Part shown: positions 33,382 to 42,537 of the stretch, piece after piece
How the letters are laid out: every line of letters begins with the position of its first letter
How positions within the stretch are numbered: position 1 is the stretch's first letter
Source: Ramlibacter monticola
GTDB taxonomy: Bacteria; Pseudomonadota; Gammaproteobacteria; Burkholderiales; Burkholderiaceae_C
Direction: 5' to 3'
Assembly (NCBI RefSeq): GCF_016722785.1
Contig: NZ_JAEQNE010000003.1
Location: 495,001-559,000, forward strand
Length of the DNA: 64,000 nucleotides
Program-made: the position numbers and the translations under genes
The notes under the pieces: model-generated
Seen by the model: only the letters and a program-made list of their open reading frames with translations
What the model was told of the DNA's origin: nothing
Database searches by the model: none

Positions 33382-34358
33382 GCGCGCCGCTGCGCATCCT
33401 GCTTTCGCGCGCGGCCGGCGAGCGGCTCGCGGGCGGAATCGCCGCGGTGCTCGGCGAGCGGGCGTACGTGCGGGTGGGGCCCGAAGCCGGGGTCGATGCG
33501 GACGTGGCCTTCGTCAGTCGCGACGTCACCGGCCTGTCCACCAAGTTCGAGCTGCAGCCGGCCACCCGCGCGTTCTACGACGCGCTCGAGGCCGCACCTT
33601 CGCTGCGCTGGCTGCAGATCCATTCGGCCGGGGTGGACCGGCCGGTGTACCAGCGGCTGCGCGCGCGCGGCGTGCAGGTGAGCACGGCATCGGGCGCGAA
33701 TGCACTCGTGGTGGCGCACAGCGCGCTGGCGGGCGTGCTGGCGCTGGCGCGCGAACTGCCGCGGCTGTGGGACGCGCAGCGCGCCGGCACGTGGGCGCCC
33801 CTCATCGCCTCCGGGCTGCCGCGCGACCTCGACGGCCAGCACGCGGTGCTGGTGGGCTGGGGCCCGGTCGCGCAGGAGATCGCGCGCCTGCTGCGGGCCT
33901 TCGGCCTGCGCGTGACCGTGGTGCGGCAGCAGGACCGGCCGGCGGGCGAGGATTTCGCCACTATTCCCTGCACGCGCCTGCGCGAAGTGCTGCCGCAGGC
34001 CGACTGGCTCGTGCTGGCCTGCCCACTCACGGACACGACCCGAGGCTTCGTCGACGCGCAGGCGCTGGCGCTGCTGCCGGCGCGCGCGCGGCTCGTGAAC
34101 GTGGCGCGCGGCGAACTCGTCGACGAACCGGCGCTGGTGGACGCCCTGCGCTCGGGCCGGCTAGGCGGCGCCTTCCTCGACGTGTTCGCGCACGAGCCGC
34201 TGGCCGCGGATTCGCCGCTGTGGAAGCTGGCCAACGTGATCGCCACGCCGCACAGCGCCGGCGCTTCCGACGGCAACGCCGCGCGCGTCGAGCGCCTGTT
34301 CCTGGACAACCTGCGGCGCTGGTGCGCGGGCGAAACCCCGCACCACCTGGCTGCCTGA
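33378..34358 (+). CDS. D-2-hydroxyacid dehydrogenase
   Basis: A 326-aa NAD(P)-dependent dehydrogenase of the D-isomer-specific family. The nucleotide-binding region VLVGWGPVAQEIARLLRAFG departs from the usual GxGxxG (GWGPVA). The active-site region shows NVARGELVDEPAL, DVFAHEPLA and the catalytic-His context TPHSAGAS. It interconverts a 2-oxo acid and a D-2-hydroxy acid. The start is a GTG at 33378 overlapping the receptor stop (GTGA), so translation is coupled. With the aldolase and Bug receptor it forms a hydroxyacid-use operon. Confidence 0.9.
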   Translation: MSAPLRILLSRAAGERLAGGIAAVLGERAYVRVGPEAGVDADVAFVSRDVTGLSTKFELQPATRAFYDALEAAPSLRWLQIHSAGVDRPVYQRLRARGVQVSTASGANALVVAHSALAGVLALARELPRLWDAQRAGTWAPLIASGLPRDLDGQHAVLVGWGPVAQEIARLLRAFGLRVTVVRQQDRPAGEDFATIPCTRLREVLPQADWLVLACPLTDTTRGFVDAQALALLPARARLVNVARGELVDEPALVDALRSGRLGGAFLDVFAHEPLAADSPLWKLANVIATPHSAGASDGNAARVERLFLDNLRRWCAGETPHHLAA

Positions 34359-34451
34359 ACGCGCAGAAGGAGGGCAGGGGATCTGGAAGGACATCGCGCG
34401 GCGGGCGCGGATCAAGGCGAATTGGCGCACCCCCGCATCCTGGCGGAGGGC

Positions 34452-34970
34452 CTAGTCGGATTCCTCGACCGCCTGAGTCTCGTCCTGGCTCTCCGGCCCG
34501 TAGATGCTCGGGTCGCAATACACCGCGCTGAGCGGAAGCCGCACCCCCTGCAGGTAGTCGTCGAGGCAGCGCAGCACCAGCGGGCTGCGGTGCCGGTCCG
34601 CCGTCGCCCGCAGCTCGTCGGCCGTCATCCACAGCGTGCGCACGATGCCGTGGTCCAGCGCCCGGCCGGCCACGTGCTCGCCCAGCTCGCCCGTGAAGGC
34701 GAACCGCAGGTAGGTGATGTCCTCGCCCGTGGTGGAACGCTGGAAGCGCGAGATGTACACCCCCAGCAGCGCGGTCGGGCGGAAGCGCCAGGCCGTCTCT
34801 TCCAGGGCTTCGCGGGCGCAGCCCTCCGCGGGCGTCTCGCCCGGATCGAGGTGGCCGGCCGGGTTGTTGATCTTCAGGCCTTCGGAAGTCTCTTCCTCGA
34901 TCATCAGGAAGCGGCCGTCCTTTTCGATCACCGCAGCCACGGTCACGCTGGGTCGCCAACGATTGCTCAT
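34452..34970 (-). CDS. nudJ: NUDIX hydrolase, NudJ-like
   Basis: A 172-aa NUDIX pyrophosphatase. The Nudix box is seen as GHLDPGETPAEGCAREALEETAW, matching the G-x5-E-x7-REUxEE pattern (shown across 23 positions, residues about 40-62). The start PSVTVAAVIEKDGRFLMIEE and the C-terminal SPLVLRCLDDYLQG resemble E. coli NudJ, a thiamine-pyrophosphate and nucleotide phosphatase. In many proteobacteria nudJ adjoins mnmA; here both are on the minus strand but some 4.3 kb of opposite-strand genes lie between them. Start ATG 34970. Confidence 0.9.
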   Translation of the reverse strand: MSNRWRPSVTVAAVIEKDGRFLMIEEETSEGLKINNPAGHLDPGETPAEGCAREALEETAWRFRPTALLGVYISRFQRSTTGEDITYLRFAFTGELGEHVAGRALDHGIVRTLWMTADELRATADRHRSPLVLRCLDDYLQGVRLPLSAVYCDPSIYGPESQDETQAVEESD

Positions 34971-35030
34971 TGGCCGATTATTGATTGGTTGAGACAGAAT
35001 TGGGCGACCAAGGCTCCGGGTCCCTCCTCC

Positions 35031-35795
35031 ATGCCCCCTCGCGTCGTCGCGTCGTTCTCCCTCGTCCTGGCTCCCCTCGCGTCGCTGGCGCAGGGCACGC
35101 TGCCGCCCATCCAGGCCGCGGCGGTGCCGCCCGTGGCCAATCCCTACGGTTTGGCGGCGCTGTGGGCCCAAGGCGACATCGTCTCCCGGGCGACGCTCGT
35201 CATCCTGGCGATCATGTCGCTGGCGAGCTGGTACGTGCTGCTCTCCAAACTGCTGGCCCAGCGCCGCCTCGGCGGCCAGGGCCGCGCGGCCAACGACAGC
35301 TTCTGGAAGGCCGACTCGGTGCAGCAGGGCGCCGCCGCCCTCCAGTCGGGCAGCCCCTACCGTTTCATCGCGGAGTCGGCGCTGGAAGCCACCCGCAAGC
35401 ACGAAGGCCTGATCGGCAAGGTCGATCTCAACACCTGGGTCGCGCAGAGCATCGAGCGCGCGGTCGCGGCCGTGCACAGCCGCACCCAGGAAGGCCTGGC
35501 GGTGCTGGCCACCGTGGGCTCCACCGCGCCTTTCGTGGGCCTTTTCGGCACCGTCTGGGGCATCTACAACGCGCTGGTGCGCATCGGCGCCTCGGGCACG
35601 GCCTCCATCGACAAGGTGGCCGGCCCGGTGGGGGAGGCGCTGATCATGACGGCCCTCGGCCTCGCCGTCGCCGTGCCCGCGGTGCTGGGCTACAACTGGC
35701 TCGTCCGCCGCAACAAGGTGGCGATGGACACGGTGCGCGCCTTCGGCTCCGACCTTCACACGGTCCTGCTGGCCACCGGCGGCAAGGGAGGCTGA
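35031..35795 (+). CDS. ExbB/TolQ/MotA-family proton channel
   Basis: A 254-aa protein with a cleavable-looking N-terminus (ending SLAQG) and three membrane segments. The signature TVGSTAPFVGLFGTVWGIYNAL and GEALIMTALGLAVAVPAVLGYN hold the channel-lining Thr residues of ExbB. With ExbD it couples the proton gradient to work across the envelope, usually through TonB. No clear ribosome-binding site precedes the ATG at 35031. Two exbD-type genes and an unknown membrane-protein gene follow in the same direction. Confidence 0.92.
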   Translation: MPPRVVASFSLVLAPLASLAQGTLPPIQAAAVPPVANPYGLAALWAQGDIVSRATLVILAIMSLASWYVLLSKLLAQRRLGGQGRAANDSFWKADSVQQGAAALQSGSPYRFIAESALEATRKHEGLIGKVDLNTWVAQSIERAVAAVHSRTQEGLAVLATVGSTAPFVGLFGTVWGIYNALVRIGASGTASIDKVAGPVGEALIMTALGLAVAVPAVLGYNWLVRRNKVAMDTVRAFGSDLHTVLLATGGKGG

Positions 35796-35799
35796 CCAT

Positions 35800-35883
35800 G
35801 TCGACCCCCACGCGCCTCACTGCGTGCAGTCGCTGCCCCCCGAGGAGGCTCGAGCCTCCCAGGGGCGGCTCGTCGGAGGCTTG
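35800..35883 (+). repeat. Palindromic intergenic repeat (copy A)
   Basis: The gap between exbB and exbD holds CCCCCCGAGGAGGCTCGAG then CCTCCCAGGGGCGGCTCG and CGGAGG. The same order of blocks (CCCCGAGGGGGG, then TTGGGGCGGCCCGG, then CGGCGG) recurs at 61019-61079, also just before a proton-channel gene. Such repeats are frequent between genes in Comamonadaceae. An incidental 28-codon frame from ATG 35798 ends in a TGA that overlaps the exbD ATG. Confidence 0.6.
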
Positions 35884-36309
35884 ATGGCCATCCGCTACCG
35901 CGACCCGGCCGAAGGCGAGGACCCGCTGATTGCCCAGATCAACACCACGCCGCTGGTGGACGTGATGCTGGTGCTGCTGATCATCTTCCTCATCACGATC
36001 CCGGTCGTGAACAGCTCGATCGCCGTCTCGCTGCCGCGCGAGCAGAACCGGCAGGTCGACGCCCAGCAGGAGAACGTCATCATCACGATCGACGCGCAGG
36101 GCGCGACCTACTGGTTCGACACGCCGCTGCCGGATCGGCTCGCGCTGGTCGAACTGCTGCGGAAGACCGCCGCGATGCAGCCGCAGCCCGAGGTGCACAT
36201 CCGCAGCGACGCGCGCGCCGACTACGCGCCGGTCGGCCGCGTGGTGCTGGCCGCGCAGCAGGCGGGCGTCGCGCGCATCGGCTTCCTCACCGAACCCACG
36301 GGGCGCTGA
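35884..36309 (+). CDS. ExbD/TolR-family protein 1
   Basis: A 141-aa single-span protein. The N-terminus AQINTTPLVDVMLVLLIIF has the essential membrane Asp (in LVDVML) of ExbD/TolR, followed by a periplasmic domain of about 85 residues. GGAGG lies 4 bases before the ATG at 35884; a longer GTG frame is only the intergenic repeat. It overlaps the next exbD-type gene (TGATG). It forms the peptidoglycan-binding stator partner of ExbB. Confidence 0.93.
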   Translation: MAIRYRDPAEGEDPLIAQINTTPLVDVMLVLLIIFLITIPVVNSSIAVSLPREQNRQVDAQQENVIITIDAQGATYWFDTPLPDRLALVELLRKTAAMQPQPEVHIRSDARADYAPVGRVVLAAQQAGVARIGFLTEPTGR

Positions 36310-36731
36310 TGCACATCCGCGCCGGCAGCGAGCCCGATCCCGAGCCGATGGTGGACATCAACACCACGCCGCTGGTGGATGTCCTGCTGGTGCTGCTGGT
36401 GATGCTGATCATTACCATCCCGGTGCGGCTGAATGCCGTGGCGATGGAACTGCCGGGGCGCGATGCGCCGGTGCCGGCCGAGCCGCCCGCGATCGTGCAG
36501 CTGGAAGTCGACGCCGCCGGCCGCTTCGTCTGGAACGACGAGCCGCTGGCCGACCGCGGCGCGCTGGAGGCGCGGCTGCGCGAGGCCGCCGCGGCGCCGA
36601 ACCCGCCCGAGATCCACCTGCGGCCGCATCCGCGCGCGAAGTACGATGCCGTTGCGGCCGCTCTCACCAGCGCGCAGCGGCTCGGGCTGGTGAAGATCGG
36701 CCTCGTCGGCACGGAGCAGTACGCGGAATGA
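36309..36731 (+). CDS. ExbD/TolR-family protein 2
   Basis: A 140-aa second ExbD-type protein, with MVDINTTPLVDVLLVLLVML (membrane Asp present), then a periplasmic domain rich in Pro and Ala. It differs clearly from its neighbour outside the membrane segment, so it is an old paralogue and not a recent copy. ATG at 36309 overlaps the preceding TGA; its own end overlaps the next gene (ATGA). Tandem exbD genes occur in other TonB systems with specialised TonB boxes. Confidence 0.92.
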   Translation: MHIRAGSEPDPEPMVDINTTPLVDVLLVLLVMLIITIPVRLNAVAMELPGRDAPVPAEPPAIVQLEVDAAGRFVWNDEPLADRGALEARLREAAAAPNPPEIHLRPHPRAKYDAVAAALTSAQRLGLVKIGLVGTEQYAE

Positions 36732-37279
36732 ACACGCAGGAAGTCGCCAGCCTGGTGCTGATGTACGGGGTGGTGCCGCTGTGGATCGCGGCGGGACTGG
36801 CGGACTGGGCCTGCCATCGCCGCACGCGCATCGAGCGCACCAGCGGTCTCGGCGAGAACGCCTTGCACTGGGTCCTGCTGGCCGAGGGCGGCGTGGCGCT
36901 CTTCGCCGCGGTCCTGCTGGAGCCCGATGCCGGCGTGCTGCTGATCGTCTTCGCCGCCTTCCTGGCGCACGAGCTGACCACCTACATGGAACTGCGCTAC
37001 ACCGCGCGGCGGCGCCAGATCCGTCCCTTCGAGCAGATGGTCCACAGCTACATGGAACTGCTGCCCCTGGTGCTGCTGGCGCTGCTGGCCATGATGAACT
37101 GGGACCAGGTGATGGCCCTGTTCGCGCAGGACACGCCGGACCTCGACATGCGCCTGAAGGACGTGCCCTGGCCGCGCGACTACCTGCTGGGCGCCGGCAT
37201 CGCCGTGCTGCTGCTGAACGTGGTGCCGCTGGTGGAGGAGACCTGGCGCTGCCTGCGCGAGCGCCGGCCCTACGCCTAG
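36728..37279 (+). CDS. Integral membrane protein of unknown function
   Basis: A 183-aa protein with about five hydrophobic segments. It is translationally coupled to the second exbD gene (ATGA overlap). Between the membrane segments it has polar motifs that stand out: AHELTTYMELRYTARRRQI and EQMVHSYMELLPL, each with paired His/Glu residues that could bind metal or haem. The family was not recognised. The coupling suggests a role with the ExbB/ExbD complex. Its stop codon is part of a CTAG shared with the convergent gene. Confidence 0.75.
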   Translation: MNTQEVASLVLMYGVVPLWIAAGLADWACHRRTRIERTSGLGENALHWVLLAEGGVALFAAVLLEPDAGVLLIVFAAFLAHELTTYMELRYTARRRQIRPFEQMVHSYMELLPLVLLALLAMMNWDQVMALFAQDTPDLDMRLKDVPWPRDYLLGAGIAVLLLNVVPLVEETWRCLRERRPYA

Positions 37280-37998
37280 GGTTCGTACTCCGGCGCGCCC
37301 TGCACCCACATGAAGGACTGCAGGTCGATCATGTCGCGCGCCTTGAAGCCCGGCTTGCGGTCCAGGTCGCGGCGCAGCACCGCGGCGAAGGTCAGCAGGT
37401 CCTGGTAGCGCGACCAGGCCGGCTGCGTGTCGTAGTCCAGGGCGTAGCCGTAGAGGTGTGCCGCCTTGCGGGTCGCGCGCGGCTTGAAGAACAGGTGCCG
37501 GTCGGGGCGCGCGATGAAGCCGAACACGGTCGCCACCGGCCAGGTGAGGAGCCGGCTCTTGCGTTGCGGCAGGTCGCGCAGCGCCTCCAGCCAGTCGTTG
37601 AAGCGCCGTTGCGGCGAGCCGTGCCCGTAAAGCCAGGCGTAGAGCTCGGTGGCGAACAGGCGCGCGCCGGCCGGACTCTTCACCGCATCGCGCAAGGCCA
37701 TGCGCTCGAACGAGAACAGCAGGTTGGCGCGCGACTCGATTCGCACCGCGGCGTCGGCGACGGCGCGGAACTCGCCGCGTGCCAGCAGCTTGCGGAACGA
37801 GGCCGGGCCGAGCTCGGCCTCCCACTCCAGGTGGGCGCGCTCCTTGTGCGAGCGCTCGGCCACGAGATAGGTCTCGTCCTCGAATCCATCGGGATAGAAC
37901 AGTTCGAACTTGCGTCGGCAGAGGGCGGCGCCGAGGTAGATGACGTTGGATGCGCCGGCGCCGGAGAGGGGAAACGGGAGGAAAGCCGTACGTGCCAT
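37276..37998 (-). CDS. Conserved-looking protein of unknown function
   Basis: A 240-aa, apparently soluble, Arg-rich protein with no signal peptide or membrane segment. It has FELFYPDGFEDETYLVAER near the start and HLFFKPRATRKAAHLYGYA late. Codon use matches its neighbours and the frame is intact, so it is a real gene, but the family is not recognised. It converges on the membrane-protein gene, and both stops lie in the palindrome CTAG (37276-37279). Confidence 0.7.
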   Translation of the reverse strand: MARTAFLPFPLSGAGASNVIYLGAALCRRKFELFYPDGFEDETYLVAERSHKERAHLEWEAELGPASFRKLLARGEFRAVADAAVRIESRANLLFSFERMALRDAVKSPAGARLFATELYAWLYGHGSPQRRFNDWLEALRDLPQRKSRLLTWPVATVFGFIARPDRHLFFKPRATRKAAHLYGYALDYDTQPAWSRYQDLLTFAAVLRRDLDRKPGFKARDMIDLQSFMWVQGAPEYEP

Positions 37999-38063
37999 GC
38001 GGCCAGTGTTCGGTAGGGTTCAAGCTCAGCTATGTCAGACAAAGCCTCGCTGGCCTGTAGGAC

Positions 38064-39182
38064 CTAGACGGACGGCACCAGAAGCAGCTCGGCAATTTCA
38101 GATGGTGCACCGATCCGCTTGGGCGGACCCCAGTAGCCGGTCCCACGGCTGACGTAGATCCACAAGCGGTCGAGCTGGTGCAGGCCCGCGGTATAGGGCT
38201 GCTGCAGCGGCACGAGGAAGGTCCAGGGCAGGAACTGGCCGCCGTGCGTGTGCCCCGAGAGCTGCAGGTCGAAGCCCGCGGCCGCGGCGGCGGGCGCGGT
38301 GCGCGGCTGGTGGGCCAGCAGCACGCGCGGGGCCCCCGCGGGGGCGCCTTGCACGGCCTGGGCCGGGTCGCTGCGGTGCTGCGCGTCGAAGTGGTGGCCG
38401 CCGTAATCGGGCACGCCGGCCAGCACGAGGTCGGCGCCGTCGTGGTGCAGCACCACGTGCTCGTTGTGCAGCACGCGCACGCCGAGCCGCTGCAGCTCGC
38501 GCATCCAGCCGTGCACGCCCGAGTAGTACTCGTGGTTGCCGGTGACGAAGAAGCTGCCATGGCGCGACTTCAGCTGCGCGAGCGGCGCCACGTGGCTGGC
38601 GAGTTCCTGCACGGAGCCGTCCACCAGGTCGCCGGTGATGGCGACCAGGTCCGGCCGCAGGGCGTTCACGCGCGCGACGATGGCCTCGAGGTAGTCGCGC
38701 TTGATCGTGGGCCCGACGTGGATGTCGCTGATCTGCACGATGCGGAAGCCATCCAGCGGCGCGGCCAGGCCGGCGATCGGGACGGGCACCCGCACCACGC
38801 GCGCCGTGCGCCGCGCGTTGATGAGGCCAATCAGCGACAGTGCCAGCGCCAGCAGCGGCACGGCGGCGGCCGTGTTCTCTTCCCATTGCGGCTGGTCAAG
38901 GTTCGTCACAGCCAGCGCGAGCAGCATCAGGTCTCGCATGACAGTCAGGACCAGCAGTGAGGAGAAGAGTCCCATGCACAGCATGCCGGCCCACGCAAGG
39001 CGGTCGGCAGCGGGCGGGCGCAGCACCCGCCGTGCGAGCAGCGAAAGGGGGACCAGCAGCGCCGAGGCGACCAGGAGGGCCACGAAGGCCGCGCCTGCGG
39101 GCCAGGGCAGCTGCGGCGTGACGCGCGCCGCGATGTACAGGTGCAGCGTCGCGGAGAGTGCGAGGACGGTGAGCAGCGACAT
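38064..39182 (-). CDS. Membrane-anchored metallophosphoesterase
   Basis: About 372 aa. The N-terminal third has four hydrophobic segments, followed by a calcineurin-like phosphoesterase domain. Metal-ligand motifs are in order: [24 protein letters not shown] and SGHTHGGQ. This resembles the YkuE/YaeI group, membrane-linked phosphoesterases sometimes acting on UDP-diacylglucosamine-like lipids. Start ATG 39182 is preferred because it begins the membrane region; ATGs at 39236 and 39287 would add polar residues. Substrate is unknown. Confidence 0.88.
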   Translation of the reverse strand: MSLLTVLALSATLHLYIAARVTPQLPWPAGAAFVALLVASALLVPLSLLARRVLRPPAADRLAWAGMLCMGLFSSLLVLTVMRDLMLLALAVTNLDQPQWEENTAAAVPLLALALSLIGLINARRTARVVRVPVPIAGLAAPLDGFRIVQISDIHVGPTIKRDYLEAIVARVNALRPDLVAITGDLVDGSVQELASHVAPLAQLKSRHGSFFVTGNHEYYSGVHGWMRELQRLGVRVLHNEHVVLHHDGADLVLAGVPDYGGHHFDAQHRSDPAQAVQGAPAGAPRVLLAHQPRTAPAAAAAGFDLQLSGHTHGGQFLPWTFLVPLQQPYTAGLHQLDRLWIYVSRGTGYWGPPKRIGAPSEIAELLLVPSV

Positions 39183-39313
39183 GCCGGGATCCGACTCGCG
39201 TGAGTTTGCCCCCTGCTTCGATGGGGGGGAGCTCATCAAGCTTTCATGTAAGCTCGCGGAAAGGCTATCCCCAGCCCGCGAGATCAACCAGGCTCCAACC
39301 AGGAGAAACGTCC

Positions 39314-40975
39314 ATGCAGATTGCCGTCCCTGCCGAGAGCGCGGCGGGTGATACCCGTGTTGCCGCTCCCCCCGAAACCATCAAGAAGGCATCTCTGATC
39401 GGAGTGCCGAAGGAAACCGCGCCCGGCGAGAAGCGCGTCGCGACCGTCCCCGAGGTCGTGGAGAAGCTCGTGAAGCTGGGCTTCTCGGTCGCCGTCGAAA
39501 GCAGCGCCGGCGACGCCTCCAACTTCAGCGACGAAACCTACCGCGCCGCCGGCGCCGAGGTCGTGCCGACCGCCGCCGAACTCTGGGCCCGGTCGGACAT
39601 CGTGTTCAAGGTGCGCGCCCCGAGCCCGGACGAAGTCGCGCTGATGCGCGAGGGCGGCTCCCTGATCGGCTTCATCTGGCCGGCGCAGAATCCCGAGCTG
39701 ATGCAGCAGCTGGCCGGCAAGAAGGCCACGGTGCTCGCCATCGACTCGCTGCCGCGCCAGCTGTCGCGCGCGCAGAAGATGGATGCGCTGACCTCCATGG
39801 CCGGCGTCAGCGGCTACCGCGCGGTCATCGAGGCGGCCAACGCCTTCGGCCGCTTCTTCAACGGCCAGGTGACGGCCGCGGGCAAGATCCCGCCGGCCAA
39901 GGTCTTCATCGCCGGCGCCGGCGTCGCCGGCCTCGCCGCGATCGGCACCGCCGCCAACCTGGGCGCCATCGTGCGCGCCAACGACACGCGCGCCGAGGTC
40001 GCCGACCAGGTCGTGTCGCTGGGCGGCGAATTCGTCAAGGTCGATTACGAGGAAGAAGGCTCCGGCGGCGGCGGCTACGCCAAGGTCATGAGCGAAGGCT
40101 TCCAGAAGGCCCAGCGCGAGATGTACGCGAAGCAGGCCCGTGAAGTGGACATCATCATCACGACCGCCCTGATCCCGGGCAAGCCCGCGCCGAAGCTCAT
40201 CACCGCGGACATGGTCAAGAGCATGAAGCCGGGCAGCGTGATCGTCGACATGGCGGCCGAGCAGGGCGGCAACTGCGAACTGACCGAGCCCGGCCAGGCC
40301 GTGGTGAAGCACGGCGTCACCATCGTCGGCTACACCGACCTGGCGAGCCGCCTGGCCAAGCAGTCCTCGACGCTGTACTCGAACAACCTGCTGCGCCTGA
40401 CCGAGGAGCTGTGCAAGACCAAGGACGGCGTGATCGACGTCAACATGGACGACGACGCCATCCGCGGCCTCACCGTGATCAAGGAGGGCGGCATCACCTG
40501 GCCGCCGCCGCCGCCGAAGATCCCGGCCGCGGCGCCGCAGCAGGCCAAGCCCGCGGTCGCGGCGCCTGCGTCCAAGGGGCACGGCCACGGTTCCAGCGAG
40601 CCGATGTCGGCCAAGTCGCTGGCGACGGTGTTCGGCGTCGGCGCGGTGCTGTTCCTGCTCGTCGGCCTGTACGCGCCGGCCAGCTTCCTGGCGCACTTCA
40701 CCGTGTTCGTGCTGGCCTGCTTCGTGGGCTACATGGTGGTCTGGAACGTGACGCCGTCGCTGCACACGCCGCTCATGAGCGTGACCAACGCCATCTCCTC
40801 GATCATCGCCATCGGCGCGCTGATCCAGGTGGCGCCGCCGCTCACCGACGGGGGCGCCAACCGGGCGAACCTGCTGATCCTCGGCATGGCCGTCGTCGCG
40901 CTGACGCTCACGGCCATCAACATGTTCGGCGGCTTCGCGGTCACGCGGCGCATGCTGGCGATGTTCCGCAAGTAA
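39314..40975 (+). CDS. pntA: NAD(P) transhydrogenase subunit alpha
   Basis: A 553-aa fused alpha subunit: NAD(H)-binding domain I, then about four membrane segments (from about 430). [18 protein letters not shown] is the dinucleotide-binding loop; [17 protein letters not shown] matches the family. It couples hydride transfer between NADH and NADP+ to proton import. An AGGAG lies 8 bases before the ATG at 39314. Odd: residues 3-25 repeat residues 29-51 with an offset of 26 (12 of 23 identical by hand count), so the first strand and helix of domain I seem duplicated, making it longer than E. coli PntA (510 aa). Confidence 0.95.
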   Translation: MQIAVPAESAAGDTRVAAPPETIKKASLIGVPKETAPGEKRVATVPEVVEKLVKLGFSVAVESSAGDASNFSDETYRAAGAEVVPTAAELWARSDIVFKVRAPSPDEVALMREGGSLIGFIWPAQNPELMQQLAGKKATVLAIDSLPRQLSRAQKMDALTSMAGVSGYRAVIEAANAFGRFFNGQVTAAGKIPPAKVFIAGAGVAGLAAIGTAANLGAIVRANDTRAEVADQVVSLGGEFVKVDYEEEGSGGGGYAKVMSEGFQKAQREMYAKQAREVDIIITTALIPGKPAPKLITADMVKSMKPGSVIVDMAAEQGGNCELTEPGQAVVKHGVTIVGYTDLASRLAKQSSTLYSNNLLRLTEELCKTKDGVIDVNMDDDAIRGLTVIKEGGITWPPPPPKIPAAAPQQAKPAVAAPASKGHGHGSSEPMSAKSLATVFGVGAVLFLLVGLYAPASFLAHFTVFVLACFVGYMVVWNVTPSLHTPLMSVTNAISSIIAIGALIQVAPPLTDGGANRANLLILGMAVVALTLTAINMFGGFAVTRRMLAMFRK

Positions 40976-40985
40976 GGGGACGGAA

Positions 40986-42401
40986 ATGAACGCAAGCCTC
41001 TCCACCGTTTCCTACATCGGCTCCACCATCCTGTTCATCCTGAGCCTGGGCGGCCTCTCGAATCCCGAGACCGCGCGCCGCGGCAACGTGTTCGGCATGA
41101 TCGGCATGGCCGTGGCCGTGGTGGCCACCGTGTTCGGCCCGCGCGTCACGGCCGGCGGCTACGCCTGGATCGTCGCGGCCCTCGTCGTCGGCGGCAGCAT
41201 CGGTCTCTTCGCCGCGAAGAAGGTGCAGATGACGCAGATGCCGGAACTGGTTGCGCTGATGCACAGCCTGGTCGGCCTGGCCGCCTGCCTGGTGGGCTTC
41301 GCCAGCTACGTCGACACGTCGACCGTGTTCGCGACGCCGGCCGAGAAGTCGATCCACGAAATGGAGATCTACGTCGGCATCCTGATCGGCGCCGTCACCT
41401 TCTCCGGCTCCATCATCGCCTTCGGCAAGCTGTCCGGGAAGATCGGCGGCAAGCCCGTCCTGCTGCCCGGCCGCCACTGGCTCAACCTGCTCGGCCTGCT
41501 GATCGTGATCTGGTTCGGTCGCGTGTTCCTGCACGCCGAAACCATCGGCGCCGGCATGACGCCCCTGATCGTGATGACCGCGATCGCGCTGCTGTTCGGC
41601 GTGCACATGGTGATGGCCATCGGCGGCGCCGACATGCCGGTGGTGGTCTCCATGCTGAACAGCTACTCGGGCTGGGCCGCGGCCGCGACCGGCTTCATGC
41701 TGAGCAACGACCTGCTGATCGTGGTGGGCGCGCTGGTCGGCTCCTCGGGCGCGATCCTCTCGTACATCATGTGCCGCGCGATGAACCGCAACTTCATCAG
41801 CGTGATCGCCGGCGGCTTCGGCACCGGCGGCGGCGCGCCCGCGGCGGCTGGCGCCGGCGCCCAACCGGCCGGCGAGGTCTCGCCGATCGCCGCCGTGGAA
41901 ACCGCGGAACTGCTGCGCGAATCGAAGAACGTCATCATCGTGCCCGGCTACGGGATGGCGGTGGCGCAGGCCCAGCACACGGTCTTCGAGATCACCAAGC
42001 TGCTGCGCGAGAAGGGCGTCAACGTGCGCTTCGGCATCCACCCGGTGGCGGGCCGCATGCCCGGCCACATGAACGTGCTGCTGGCCGAAGCCAAGGTGCC
42101 CTACGACATCGTGATGGAGATGGACGAGATCAACGAGGACTTCCCGCAGACGGACGTCGCCATGGTGATCGGCGCCAACGACATCGTGAACCCGGCCGCG
42201 CAGGACGATCCGACGAGCCCCATCGCCGGCATGCCGGTGCTGGAAGTCTGGAAGGCGAAGACCTCCATCGTCATGAAGCGCAGCATGGCTTCCGGCTACG
42301 CGGGGGTCGACAATCCGCTGTTCTACAAGGACAACAACCGCATGTTGTTCGGCGACGCCAAGAAGATGCTGGACGAGGTGCTCGGTGCGCTGAAGGCCTG
42401 A
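40986..42401 (+). CDS. pntB: NAD(P) transhydrogenase subunit beta
   Basis: A 471-aa protein with about eight membrane segments, then an NADP(H)-binding domain III. Typical sequences are [43 protein letters not shown] and [11 protein letters not shown]. It forms the proton channel with PntA and binds NADP(H). A GGGGAC precedes the ATG at 40986, ten bases after pntA. The enzyme is a main NADPH source during catabolism of organic acids. Confidence 0.97.
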   Translation: MNASLSTVSYIGSTILFILSLGGLSNPETARRGNVFGMIGMAVAVVATVFGPRVTAGGYAWIVAALVVGGSIGLFAAKKVQMTQMPELVALMHSLVGLAACLVGFASYVDTSTVFATPAEKSIHEMEIYVGILIGAVTFSGSIIAFGKLSGKIGGKPVLLPGRHWLNLLGLLIVIWFGRVFLHAETIGAGMTPLIVMTAIALLFGVHMVMAIGGADMPVVVSMLNSYSGWAAAATGFMLSNDLLIVVGALVGSSGAILSYIMCRAMNRNFISVIAGGFGTGGGAPAAAGAGAQPAGEVSPIAAVETAELLRESKNVIIVPGYGMAVAQAQHTVFEITKLLREKGVNVRFGIHPVAGRMPGHMNVLLAEAKVPYDIVMEMDEINEDFPQTDVAMVIGANDIVNPAAQDDPTSPIAGMPVLEVWKAKTSIVMKRSMASGYAGVDNPLFYKDNNRMLFGDAKKMLDEVLGALKA

Positions 42402-42468
42402 GGTCGGGGTTCGCACGGCGGACCCTGAGACAATGACGGAAACCAGTGACCCGGCGACGGGTGGCGGA

Positions 42469-42486
42469 TGACGGGGCGACCCGTCA
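42469..42486. terminator. Hairpin downstream of pntAB
   Basis: TGACGGG pairs with CCCGTCA around a GCGA loop, followed by TTTG. It could be a weak terminator between pntB and the acyl-CoA ligase gene. Confidence 0.35.
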
Positions 42487-42537
42487 TTTGTCCATTTGCC
42501 GCCGGTCATTGCAGAAAGAAGAAAGTTGGAGACTCGC

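Noticed and set aside
35798..35884. A 28-codon leader peptide before exbD
   Set aside because: The frame lies wholly in the intergenic palindromic repeat, has no ribosome-binding site, and its overlap with the exbD start can be chance.
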